Assembly (NCBI GenBank): GCA_013396755.1
Contig: VWZF01005695.1
Span: 335,064-399,063, forward strand
Direction of reading: 5' to 3'
Origin: Sclerurus mexicanus
Lineage: Eukaryota; Chordata; Aves; Passeriformes; Furnariidae
Length of the DNA: 64,000 bases
Shown: positions 52,501 to 64,000 of the stretch, piece after piece
Layout: the number at the start of each line of letters is the position of its first letter
Numbering within the stretch: the stretch's first letter is position 1
Program-made: the position numbers and the translations under genes
The notes under the pieces: generated by a model
The model's input: only the letters and a program-made list of their open reading frames with translations
What the model was told of the DNA's origin: nothing
Database searches by the model: none

Positions 52501-55500
52501 GGCAGCCCCTTCTGTCACTGCTGCAGCCACAGCTCCTCCGTGCTCCTTGCAGGCAGCTGTCAGATAGCTCCATCTGCATTCCTTCGCTCTTGGTATGTGG
52601 AAACACCACAGGACGTGCAAAAAGAGATGCTGGTTTTTGCTCGATTGCATTGTGTTGCTTTCTGCCCGTGGCGGTTTTGTTGCCTGATTTGGCATAAAAA
52701 CCGGCAGGAGCATTTTCTCTGCTGTACCCTAAATCTTGTTTTCACAGTATTCTTCTTCTTCTTCCAAAGAGTTGCATGTGGCCCTGCAAAACTCTGCCTG
52801 TGCTGGCTCACGCTCGGCCGTTCACACGAAAGTGAGCACTGCTAATGAAGATGGAAGTGCTGGCCTTCAGACTGTTGCTGCTTTGCTAGTCTGTGGTCTC
52901 AATATCTCTGCCCCCCATTAAAACCAACTCGGGAGCATATGCCACAGTGTTCACTTTGTCAAAATGTTGGCTGTCCTTCTAGATTAGTGTAGCTCCCAGA
53001 TCGACTGCACTGGCATCAACAATTAGTTCATTCTGCCTCCGTTAATTAAAATAAGCGAAGAGTGTTGCATGTTACCGTGGCTTTCCAAAGCAGAGGGGCA
53101 TACTTGTGTCTATCAGCCTGTTCCCATGGCTGATCTTTGTTGGCTGATTCATGTTGTGCCTGTGTGACGGTTGCTAAATCTGGAGTGAAACAGGAGCAAC
53201 AATTAGTGAAACCTGAAAGATTTCTTGCATCTCAGCTGTCTTTGGCTCAGTGGCAGCTTCTATCTCTGCCATGTCTCATGTGAAGCATTAAAATTAGGGA
53301 ATTGTCCCCTGCTGCTTGGGTGGTGGAGTGAGCGGCAGAGTCAGTAGATGGCACTGTCAGACCCTGCTGGGGAGGCTGCAGGACAGTGCAGGTACAGCTC
53401 TGAAAGGTGTTTGCTGTTTGGACTCGGCAAGTTTGCTGTAAATGACAGGTGGATCTTTTCTCCCCTTAATCTCTCCTGCCAGGGTCCAGTGGTCAGGCTG
53501 GGGAAACACGTCACTCGTGTTTTCACAGGGGATTCTGCTGGAAAGGTCCAGTCACCGGAGGTGTTTTACCACCTCGGCTCAGGCACCGAGTCAGACAAGG
53601 CAGCTGGTCTTGGCTCCACAGAATCTTCCTCCTTGCAGCGAGGAAGAGCCTCCATACACGGGATGGAAGTTCTTGGCGAGGGTGGGGTGATACTTCAGTT
53701 TAGATTTCAGTGCAGGTCACTGGGGTGTCTCCAAGGGGCAGGGACCCCACGGCTGCTGGGGGAACTGACACGGAGGCAGCAGCTGTGGGCAGCAGCACTG
53801 GGCTCTTCTGTGTGAGCCTGGCACGTTCTCTGCGGCAGGAGCTCTCCGGTGCTTCAAAACTGCAATATGGCTTTACAGAGTAGCCAGTTCTGCACTGCTG
53901 AGGAGATAGCCTCATTTCCTAAGGGATGATTCCTAGAAAACTATCTAGCATTGCTGTAAAATGAGGATTTGTGGTTTAATAGTTATCATGGGAGCAGCTC
54001 CAGGAACCCCTCTGCTGCACAGTCACCATGCTGCACAGGCTTCTGTTCTCCAAGCTTTTCCTCCAGCTTCTAGAGCAGACACGGAGCTTGACATCATGTT
54101 CATGTGTCCATGTACTGTAATATTGCCAGTGACATTCAGTACTTCAGGGATTTTTGACTGCTGACTTTCAATGACATTAGGAGCAATCTCCATGGCCAGT
54201 GTGAGATACTCCTCTGTGCTAAAGAATATAAAAGAGACTATTGCATTTAATATATTGGAGTACATGAGACACAGCAGCAGTTTGTGTGATTTATTGGGTA
54301 GACAAAAATGCACCATAGCATCTTCTCTAAATACAAGCACAAGCATATCATGCTACATCCCTCTGTAAATTTCCTTTACTGCTAAAGTGTCTAAATTAAT
54401 GAATGCAGGAATAATGGATTATTTCAAACAATGGGTTCTATCACAATCTACTTGGTCATTAACATGGGGGCACACTCAATTGCCCTGACAAGGATATAGG
54501 ACTTCAGATGATGGTGACATGGGACAAAACAACATGTCACTTTAGGGTATGGCCTGATGCCCTTGAGTCTGCCAGGGGTGGTTAGTTCTGAGGAGATTGG
54601 AGAAAGGGTCTGCCTCGGTTTTTGTGCTGTAGACCACCCTCCCTGACCTCTTGCATCTTACAGGAAAGACCAACCTGCATATATTACTGTATGAGCCCCT
54701 CACCTCACTTTTTTAATGTGTATCAGGCACAGGACAAGCAATTCCTGTGTTGTAGTGTTTGAATCCCTCTCATACTGGATTCTCAACCACTTTTCCTCTC
54801 TTTTTATCTGGAAGGTGGGAACATGGAGAATTGCTCTCAGTTTGTTTGGACAGATTCCCAAAAAGGAAGAGACAAATAAATACATAAATTTTTAAAAACA
54901 GTATTAATTTTTACTTGTGATGAGGCTGACAGCAGCCGCCTGATGGAAGGCAGTGTGGCACGGCTGTTTTCACGTCTCGTACGAAATTTGATGTAGCCAG
55001 CTGGCAAATACCAGCGACTCTCCCGAGTTCATAGCTCACCCTGTTTGTGTTGACATTTCTGGCAAGGAAAGGTGGAGAGTTATCCCAGCTGCAATAACCT
55101 GTGAGCTCTCTCTCTGCATTTCTCTTAATTTGACTGAAATTAAGGTCTCGCTCGGCAGGAGCGATTCACGTGCCAGCATTTGCCATCGTTTCGACTTGGC
55201 TGGGGGACCTGCTGTGGGAGATGGCACCTGTAGTGATTCAGTCCAGCTCTGCAACTGCACACCAGTAGCTTCGCAACTTGCACTTTCCTTTCCTCCCTCT
55301 TAAACCCTGACTCTATTGCAACCCGGCTCCCTCCAAGCACAGTGCAGAGCTGGTGGGAGGTGCTGCAGACCCCAAAGGAGCAGGAGGCTGAGCCCTGCCA
55401 TGTTCCTGGAGAGGCAGGTATGGGGATGTTCAAGGAGTTCCTGAAGAAAAGCCTTCAAAGGAGTATCTTGACAATGTGTCCTTGTACAGGGACTGGATGT

Positions 55501-58500
55501 TTTAGCAGGGAGAGCTCTGTGCTCCTGGGGCTGAGTCCCCCTTCTCAGGCTGTTCACAGCATGCTGTGCTTGTGCTGTTTGCACTTTGGAGTCAGTTGGG
55601 ATTGCTCATTGTTACTCATTTGATATGAGCTACTAGATATTACCTGAATTCCTGCCCAAGCATGAGATGTTGCTGATGGACAGAGGCTGTGTCGAAACAG
55701 CCTTACCTCTAAAGAAGAAGCTGATGCTGGCAGTGGGTTCCTTTGAACTCTCAGAGTCCATTTCAGTTTCAGATGCCTTTGCACAGAGCCCTTGATTTCA
55801 TCATTAATAATGAAGGCTTTGGGCCTGATTCTCTTCTTCTGCCAGATTTACCCTGAGGTGACACTGGAGTGATTTTTCTCTTGACTCATGCATCAGAGTG
55901 AAATAAAAATCTGATTTCCAATATGAACCTAGAGTAGATATCAAAAGAAAAAGAAATAGAGAGCCAAAACTGACAGGCCTTTTGCAATACAGTGGAAATA
56001 AAAGGCATACTTGATGCAAAATTGATTAAAGTTGTTGGGAAACTTCTCTTTCATTGCTGTGGTCTTTGGTCATAGGGTCTAATGGCATGGCATTTTGTCT
56101 TAACACATGAAGTCTCATTAAAAGTGTGGATAGGGTATGGGATGTTACACTGATATTTTAAATAATGATAAAAGAACCAGTGCTGAGGCCTGAAAAACAT
56201 TTTATTTTATTTGAAAGAGATGTCAGAAAAAAAATCTGCTGTTTTAGTAAGCTAAATTTTTCTGGACATATTTCTGATTAAATACTGTGTCCTTCGAACT
56301 GCTGCTGTAGCTTAAGTGGAATATGTCAAGTAGTTCTGTCATTGTCTGATGTTCTTTAATAGACCTTACTGGAATCTATTTATGGATCAAAGTTATGGGC
56401 CAAATAGCAGTAAGAAATCCTTTTGCTTTCTGAGAAGATGATGCAGGTACCCTGAGAATAGCACTGGTGGCATGCTCTGTCAGCTCATGTTCTTCTCTTG
56501 CTAGAGATCTCTGTGATGTATGTAGACAGAAAAAGAAACACCAGGGGCAGTTTCCTTATGGCATTTTCCTCTTTTTCAGCCGTAATATAATTTGGTGACC
56601 ACAGGTTACACCTTTAGAAGGGAGTCCAAAACCGTGTTGAAAATGACTGCTAAGAGGACATAATCTATTCTGTGCTCAGAAAAATCTTCTCTACCCCTAA
56701 ACCCAGGTTTCATCAGTTGAGGAAGTATATTTATGTATACAAATAAGCCTCATGTTTGGGAAAAAAAAGCAGTCCAACCAGGGACCAGAAGGAAACCCAG
56801 AGAGAGCCAGGGCATGACTGAACACTGGCAATCACTGGCAGGCTCTTTCTCCATCTGTCTTATTGAAACAGTTCTTGTTGATTTTCCTCCTATTAAGAAA
56901 GTTTTTCAGGAGATTGGATTCAACACAGTAGTTAATAGGCAAAATTATTAAATGCTAGGGCACTAGTTATCTATAAAAGAAGTTCTCCAGACAACTCTTA
57001 GAGTCTGAAGAGGGTATTTTCTCTTTGCATAGGAGGTAAACTTCAATTTGAATCAATATTTAGTGTTCAGTGCTACAGTCCCAGGAGGTATGTGAGTTAT
57101 TGATAAGTGGGTTTGGATGTCTTTGTTTAAAGTATTTCATTATTTATATCTCTGAGTCACCCTTCAAGCAGTAAACTGGGAGACCTTTTTCAGTGTTAGT
57201 AGTTCTGTTGTCAAACCCAGTGAATCAGGTTGCATGGCTCATGAAACACATTTGAAAGCCTTCACACCTTCATGTGGTGCTACTTGGTGCCTTTGTCAAA
57301 ACCAGTGTTTTCTGATTTGGCCTTGGCATTATAGTAGTAAAAGACAAGAAACATTCTTAACCCTGCTTGCATGGGAAGCTGTGATGCTGAAGTGGTGGAC
57401 TTGTGACAAAATTCCGGGAGGCAGAAAAAGCCTACATTGAGAACAAAAATTCCTGCTGCCACTGCACTTGTAAGCAGGTTTGGGACACACAGTGAGAGCA
57501 AATAAAGAGAATATGTATCTCCAGCTCTTTCCGTGTGTCAGCTGATGTTCGGAACAGGCACTGACTGGGTATGATCTGAAGCCTGCATAAATGAGGGAGT
57601 ATTTTAATGATACCTGTTGTCTGTGGCCTGGCACTCTGATGAAGAGTTTCCGTGTTTGCCTAATGCTGTCTCAGGTGATGGAGCTGGGCTGGCAGGGAGT
57701 GTGGCTCACTGGTTCTGGTGGGAAAGTCCACAGGAGGTACCAGAGAGATCAAGATCTCTGGAGCAACCCCTTCCTTCAGATAATGCAAGTGGGACACAAC
57801 AATCAGACTTGTGGTGTCCATGGGTGGACCTGGGTGGTCCTGCTTCCTTGAGTTATGCTCTGTGTACATCATAATGCAGCTGATTTTCCGGGAGTGGATT
57901 AGTTCTGGTCACTCTCCTGTGTGTGATGGTGCTTTGGGTTGTACACTGGCTTAAATGTAGACTCTTTAGAAGCTAATTTCTGCCGGTGCCTGCTGGCACT
58001 CCCCGGTCTGCAGGCGAGTTGCTGTTATCGCCTGCTGTTACCACTGATTACTCTCCTGGGCGAGTGACCGGCATGTCAAGGCTTCTGCTGAGCTCAGGAC
58101 ATTCGCTGCTCCTGCGGCTTCAACCCCAACATCTTACCTTAAAAAAAGGGCAGATCTTTTCTTCTGTCATCACTCCGGCTGCGCTGTCGGCTCCTCTCCT
58201 GAGAGCACACTGCAGAACTGATCTCTGCCTTATGCAAAACCAAAGGCCAAGGAAAGTGTCATTGACACTGGCAGATTAATTTGGCTCAAAACCACTAGTG
58301 AGGCAGCGACCTTGAATAAGTGAGAGGCCAGAAGATGAGGGCCACCAATTCTATAGTTGCCGTAGTCCCTATAACCTTCTCAGCACCTGAAAGCTGCTGA
58401 GGGCAGGTACTGACTAAATCTCTGCATACTCCCCTTGGCTGGACTATACCAGTTCAAGAGTTACTGAGGGACAGACCCACGTGTGAGCAAGTCACTGGTG

Positions 58501-61500
58501 GATGATGCAGAGAGTTGAGCTTAAACACTGCTGGACGAATGCCTTGTGAACCCCTCCTTCTCTCTGATAAGCAAACAAAAATACTTTCTCATCCTTAAAG
58601 CTGACAATTTGCCTTTGCAGAGAGGAGAGGAAGTTCAAAAATCAAGGGAAACCCAAATGATTTGACTATCTTGCCAGTATCCTATGTTTCCTTAGGCTTT
58701 GCTCCCGTGCTTGCTTTGTCTGTACTGTTAATAACACTGTGCTTCCCTGGAAGTTGGCTACTTTTATATTCTTACTTATTTTTAAAAATGTGACCTTTAG
58801 CATTCGAGCTTTCGTAGTTGTTGTTAATCTGTTCAATAAGCAAAAATACTAAAAAGGGCAAGAATAAAAATCTGGTCTGTCTGACTTCGGTATTTGACCA
58901 CTATTTTATCGTTGAAACATTTCCCCCTGACCCCTGGCAATGCAAACCCCTGCTAGAAGGACTGCTGGGAGCACATGGCTCCTCCTCTGTGCATCCACTG
59001 CATCCTCATGTGTAGAGGCAAACAGGCTGCCTCTTCTTTCTCAGGCCTTCGTGTCCTGCCCTTCCCACTGCCTTTTTGACTTCGTATTTGTATTCAGTCG
59101 CCACAGTCATGGTCCAGCTCAGCTTCCTGCACCCAACAGGCCATGATGTCACGCATTCCCTGGAGCTGTGCCTGAGGTGTATCTTTATTATTCAAAACCT
59201 CAGACTTGCCCAATGCAAGACGATACTCCTGTGATCAAAGCTGGCCCTAAACTACCTTGTACTTTGCTGTAGGCTTTGTAATTTCAGAGCGAACATCCTT
59301 TTAAACTCCAGATATTTGAGTGACGGGAAGTTGTTTTTTCAACCCTTTTCAAGTAATTTCACTGTCACTGTGCTTCTCCTGAGTGGCATCCAGACCGGTC
59401 TCTGCCCTCTGAGTGTCCCCTTCAGAAACACTTCATATTATAATATGGTACAAGATGAACAAATATTGAAGAGAAAGCTGGAGGCCAGAAGATAATTCCT
59501 TTCCTCTCGTCTTAGCCATGTATGTGATGAAAGCTTCTTTCCAGCACCTGATGCTTGAATAATTCTCCTCTTTAAAGCCTGAAAGCTCTGCTCACCTCTG
59601 CCTTGCTGGCTGACTGAACTCACGCTGCCTGCGTCTCCTTCCAGGATGACAGCCAGGAAATTATTACAGTGCAATTTCAGGACCATAAAATACAGGACGA
59701 GCAGATGGCAGGTCACGTCTCCTTCCCATGAATAGCCTGTGTCACTGTGGCACTGCCTCAGCGCCTGCTGAGCTGCACTCAGAAAGTCCAAACAAGAACC
59801 ATCACCAGTGGAGATGATGTCTGTCAAGGCAACATCCCGGCAGCACAGACCTTACGACTGTGGCAAAGAATTTGGGCATTGGCGAGAAGCTTTAGTGACA
59901 ATGAGCTTTAAATACCTGCTGCTAAGATAATCACAATAATCTGTCTGCCAGCTTTTTCCTAATGTGCATTTTCTAATTCATTGTGGGAGGCAAAATCCTT
60001 TGACTGGTGGAATGAAGACGTGGCACTGTGACTATAATTTACATTGTTAAATAAGAGGAAGGAGCAGCTATCAAAAGCTGAAATCCTTCCCAAAGCAGGA
60101 TAGCTGCCTTCGCAGATTATTTTTTTTTTTTTAAAAAAGACAAGAAATTAGTGTTTTCACAGAAAGGAATTCCTGATGGGAGGAATCCTCATTTCTGTGA
60201 AAGGGTTTAAAAAAGGTAAATATCCCAGTTGCAGGATTTGCTGGGGTCCTAATCTTTTGAAGTCTGCCCTTGGAATAGGGGATCTTACCCACAGCTCTGT
60301 GGACGACTGTGCTTCATGGGGACAAGGGACTGAAATAGCCATTATGGTAATTCCCGTTGTCCCGAAGGGGATGTTTTTGAGAAAATTAATTTCTATTCTA
60401 TCTAACTGTGGAACTCAAACAAAGCTCTGTCATGTGTTGGCCGTTGGTGCAGCAGCAAAGTCGATCCCCCTTATCCTTTCAGCATTAATTACAAAACACC
60501 TCTGCTCCTGTGAGCAGCACTTAGCCAAAGCAGCCTGTGTGTTACCTGTTCATCAGCAGCATGGCTGGGCACAGGGGCGCACGACAGTGTCAAAATCATC
60601 ATTGTTCCTTTACTGGGTGGTGTGAGAACAAAAGACGGATCTGGGAATCACACGAAATGGAGTAGAATGGAGTTAGTAGTTTGATAGGAAAGTCCTTAAA
60701 AAAAATGAGGAGAACACTACTAAATAAGTGCCTTTAAATGAGGCACCGAGCTCTAACAGCAGGGCCAGCAGGTAAATAATGTGTACTGAGAGAGGCACAG
60801 CTATGCAGGAATCATTCCTTACACAGTTTATTTTCAGTTAATGAAGATGATTGTTTTCATTCCTTTCACACTCAAAGCCTCCTCTTTTCTTTTGCCCCCT
60901 GAGGGGAGTGAGGGTGGCAGGGAGCAAGGAATAACTTGTCAACCTGCTGCCCCGATGACAGCTCAGATCCTTGGTCCGCTGGCAGAGCCTGACTTGCATG
61001 AGACCTTCTCATCCAGATTTGGATACTGCCTGGAAAACACCTTTTCTTTTTTCCCCTTTTGGTGAAATCTGCTGTAATGTCACCCCGTTCCCCTGTGAAT
61101 ATATCTGTGCCCCGTGGAGGCTGTAGCTGACACCCTTGTGGGCAAACCCCTGTGAGAGGCACATCTTCATGGAGCTGGGACTTGCAACTCCCAGCTCACC
61201 TCTGGAAATGGCCTTTTCAAGGGCATTTTTGACTCATGTTTGCAGAGTCTTGCATTGCTGCTTGCTGTTCATGCTGAGGAATAAATTGGATTTGACTATC
61301 TGCAGCTGCTTTTGGCACCTTTCACTAGTGCAGAAATTCCCGTTGTGATCTGTGAAAAAATAACCACCAAAAATCCTTAATTTTCTAAGAGATATTCCTG
61401 GGAAAAATGTCACTTTTCATATAGGCTGGCTGAGCGTAGCCAATTGTGCTGTTTATTCAACAGGGAGCATTACAGTTTGCACTTTGCATTTCTAAGAATT

Positions 61501-64000
61501 GAATTTGCTAAATGGAGCACTTCCCACTGACAGAGCTAGAGTTGGGCTATGCCCTTTTTTTTTCCCCCCTTGCAGCTGGAAACCATTTTTGCTTGTATCA
61601 TAGAGCTTCTTAGCCCTGTTGAATCTGCCTTAGTGTTTCTCAAGGGACAGAGCCAGGATTACTAATAGCTTTCCAACCCGCTTTGGTTTCTCCCTTCATA
61701 ACACAAACTCAGCAAAACAGACTCGAGCAAGGTCTTTGTCCTGGATGACTTTTTGCTAAATAAGTTAGCAATGCTCCAGTTAGCAGAATCTCTTATGCCC
61801 TGTGTCTGTGTTCAAACTCCCTGGTACGCTACAGTGGGGCTGTGACAAAGGTAATGTGCCATTTTCTCACAGAGACTCTGAAACTGGTCCCTCTTTTTCT
61901 CTCTCTCACAAATGAACAGACAGAATAAGCTGTCCACCTTCAGAGAATGACTTGACTTTGCCTTTCAACAAGAACATTTGTTTCTTCTACATTAGATTTA
62001 TTAATAAATGTGTTCCCCACAGCAATCTTAGTTCTTAAAATATGTATCCTGGGGTTTGATAGATTTTTTTGAAGACTTCTAGGGCAGGCGTATGCTGTAG
62101 AGTCATGCAAAAGGGAGCAGGTGTATCAGAAAACTTAATTCTTCCAGACGACTCTATTTTTTTTCCTTTTTTTTTAAAAAAAAAGCTTTTTCTTATTCCT
62201 GTCATACGGTGAAATGAATCTTTAGATGACAGATACTGGACTCTGACAGGCATCTCATCTTGTATTGAAGCTAGTGACAGTCTGAAAGAAATTGCTCATC
62301 TGAGTCAACAGCCAGCTTCTCTGACTGTGTTTGTCTTTGGTGCTAATTTCATTTCTTTGCTCAGTTTTCTTGGAATCTGGGCACGCACGCTGACCTGATA
62401 AATAACTGAAGCCGGCAATAAAGATAAAGGAAAGTTCTACACTTCAGAGGCCAAGCTAGCCTCCAAATCATATTTGCCCTAATGGAGAACAAATTCAACA
62501 CTACCAAAAGTCAAATGAATGTTTAGTCACCTGAGAAAATACCATTATAAACTGAAATGAGCTCTCATTATTTTTTCCATTTTATTTCTTTAATTTCTCC
62601 TTGGCTTCTGCTACAAACCTAAAAATAGGGGCATTAGTCACAGGGTACTTCAGAGGCACCCTCAAGGCAGAGGCGAGGTTCTAAGGTAAATCACAGCTGG
62701 TGACTCTTAAAATGGATGAAATCGCTTGCATTAGGCCTTCAGGATGCATATTTTCATTTACTTGATTTATTCCTATTGTTTAAGCTGTGATATGAAGTGG
62801 CACGGGCGCGATGGAGCCAGGCTGATGAGGAACTTTATAGTGAGCTGTCAGGGCAGAAAATCCCATTGCACAGAGTCCCTTTCCTCAGGGCACTGTGAAG
62901 ATGGTGCAGCAGAAAGCTGAGAGAATGATTTAAAGGGACAAAGAATGAACAGAAGGCACATGGGGAAATAGGCAGGTAAATTATCTGACGTGTTGCTGGT
63001 ACCGAGGCGCTAGACCACCTTGGTGCAAACAGCTGCAGAGCTGGACAGAATCAGACTTCTTCTTGGAAGTGGGGTGGAGATCCATTTCTGGAGGCCAATA
63101 GCAGTCTCAGCCCCTCATCCTACTCTGTGCAGGAGCTGATTTATCTCCAGAGGCTTCCCCTTTCCACATGAGCTGGTTCCTTACCTCTCTGCCCAGCCTG
63201 AGAGATGCTGATGACTTGTTTCCCAGTTATATCCATAAGCCTCCCTCTGCCTTCTTACATGCTTTGATGGTGTGAATGCAAGGTTGGGAGCTGGCTAATT
63301 CAATGTTTCTGACAGCCAAACCTGTTTGTTTTGAAGCTCAAAAGGTAATCAGCAAATATTTTTTTTCTGTCTTTGCTGATGTCATCGGGTCACGTTCCCA
63401 TGTCATTGTATCCCCAGCATCCTAGAAAGAACCCCCTGGGTAAAGCATCTGGGTAATAACAGGGTGATTTCTTGATAGATATGCTGCATTCTGGAGAAAT
63501 AAGGGGTTCAACAGGGCCAAATAATACTTTAATAGCACGCCCAAGGCTTCCTCTTGCCATTTATATCTAGGAAATTCCTTAAAGCACATATATTTTGCAA
63601 AGCACTGAAAGAGAGTAAGGAGTTACTGTGGAGGTAGATATTAGCAAGGACTGGGGAAGAGCAGAGAACCTTTTACGTGTCCCACCGTGCCCCTGTTAAA
63701 TCTCAGCACTGTCTTACCTCACTTGATATATGTTTTGTTACTGTGGCCATACAAGTCTTAATTGGTTACGGGAACTTTTCTACTTTAGTTTAAGTGCAGT
63801 TGGGGAGTTCATTAAGGGCAGATGCATAGCTAAGGTCTGCACACAAAGGATAAAATATATTCAGTTCTGTGGGTGTCAATTATTTATTGTAGAGATATCT
63901 TTGTAATGAAACTTCTGATTTTTTCATGATGGCAGAAGTAATTCTGAATGATTGACTTGCACATTAATGTAGTACATGGAAAAGGGTGGACGCAGTGGCA
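49600..64000. other. Intergenic, gene-free to window end
   Basis: No coding exon, RNA gene or interspersed repeat recognised. Small features are a TTTG microsatellite near 51330-51352 and T/A runs near 60120-60138 and 62157-62185. Several AT-rich blocks with homeodomain-type TAAT cores occur. The expected next gene by mammalian synteny, XYLT1, was not recognised. Confidence 0.6.

Noticed and set aside
54023..54346. 107-codon minus-strand ORF (contains EVLNVTGNITVHGH)
   Set aside because: It looked protein-like, but there are no splice signals or known homologue, and a + strand frame overlaps it.
59438..59827. 129-codon minus-strand ORF
   Set aside because: No recognised domain, no supporting context and no flanking exon structure.
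28170..64000. XYLT1 exons
   Set aside because: No translated segment resembles the XYLT1 N-terminus or its xylosyltransferase domain. The gene probably starts to the right of the window.

Overview
The window is vertebrate nuclear DNA, most likely from a bird. It has GT-AG split genes with short introns, several CR1-type LINE fragments, and the conserved block SMG1 - ARL6IP1 - RPS15A. I recall the same three neighbours, in the opposite reading direction, on human 16p12-13. All three genes lie head to tail on the + strand and occupy about the first 28 kb. The remaining ~36 kb contains no coding exon that I can support. There is one 109-base assembly gap (24270-24378) and one isolated N (17616).

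Region 1 (1-~15.7 kb) is the 3' third of SMG1, the PIKK-family kinase of nonsense-mediated mRNA decay. It begins in an intron and holds 21 coding exons (307-13190). These cover the catalytic loop and metal-binding part of the kinase domain, the long C-terminal insertion, and the FATC tail with its stop codon. Spliced in silico they give exactly 1346 residues with every phase matching. That equals the human segment from the equivalent serine to the end (as I remember the human protein), so the gene looks intact. A long 3' UTR with several AATAAA signals follows.

Region 2 (~17-23.6 kb) is ARL6IP1, an ER-shaping membrane protein. Coding exons 2-6 are present and intact (191 codons plus stop). 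The short first coding exon (about 12 residues in human) is not found. A single N abutting a CR1 fragment at the edge of a GC-rich stretch suggests it was lost at an assembly join.

Region 3 (~23.6-28.2 kb) is RPS15A (uS8 of the 40S subunit). All four coding exons are present and encode the full 130 residues. The non-coding first exon and core promoter probably lie in or beside the CpG-rich segment interrupted by the 109-N gap. A 63-bp GC-rich tandem repeat sits just upstream of the gap.

Region 4 (28.2-64 kb) is gene-free on my reading: simple repeats, one clear CR1 fragment (~41.6 kb), one probable ancient LINE fragment (~44.4 kb), a GC-rich patch (~38 kb), and several AT-rich blocks that look like candidate conserved regulatory elements. 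In mammals the next gene in this direction is XYLT1. None of its exons was recognised here.

The three genes all act in RNA or protein biogenesis (mRNA surveillance, ER membrane, ribosome), but nothing in the sequence shows a functional link beyond conserved order. I found no previously undescribed system. The most useful observations are an in-frame, stop-free intron inside the SMG1 kinase domain, the missing ARL6IP1 first exon, the repeat-flanked gap at the RPS15A promoter, and a 25-base near-identical motif shared by two distant sites.
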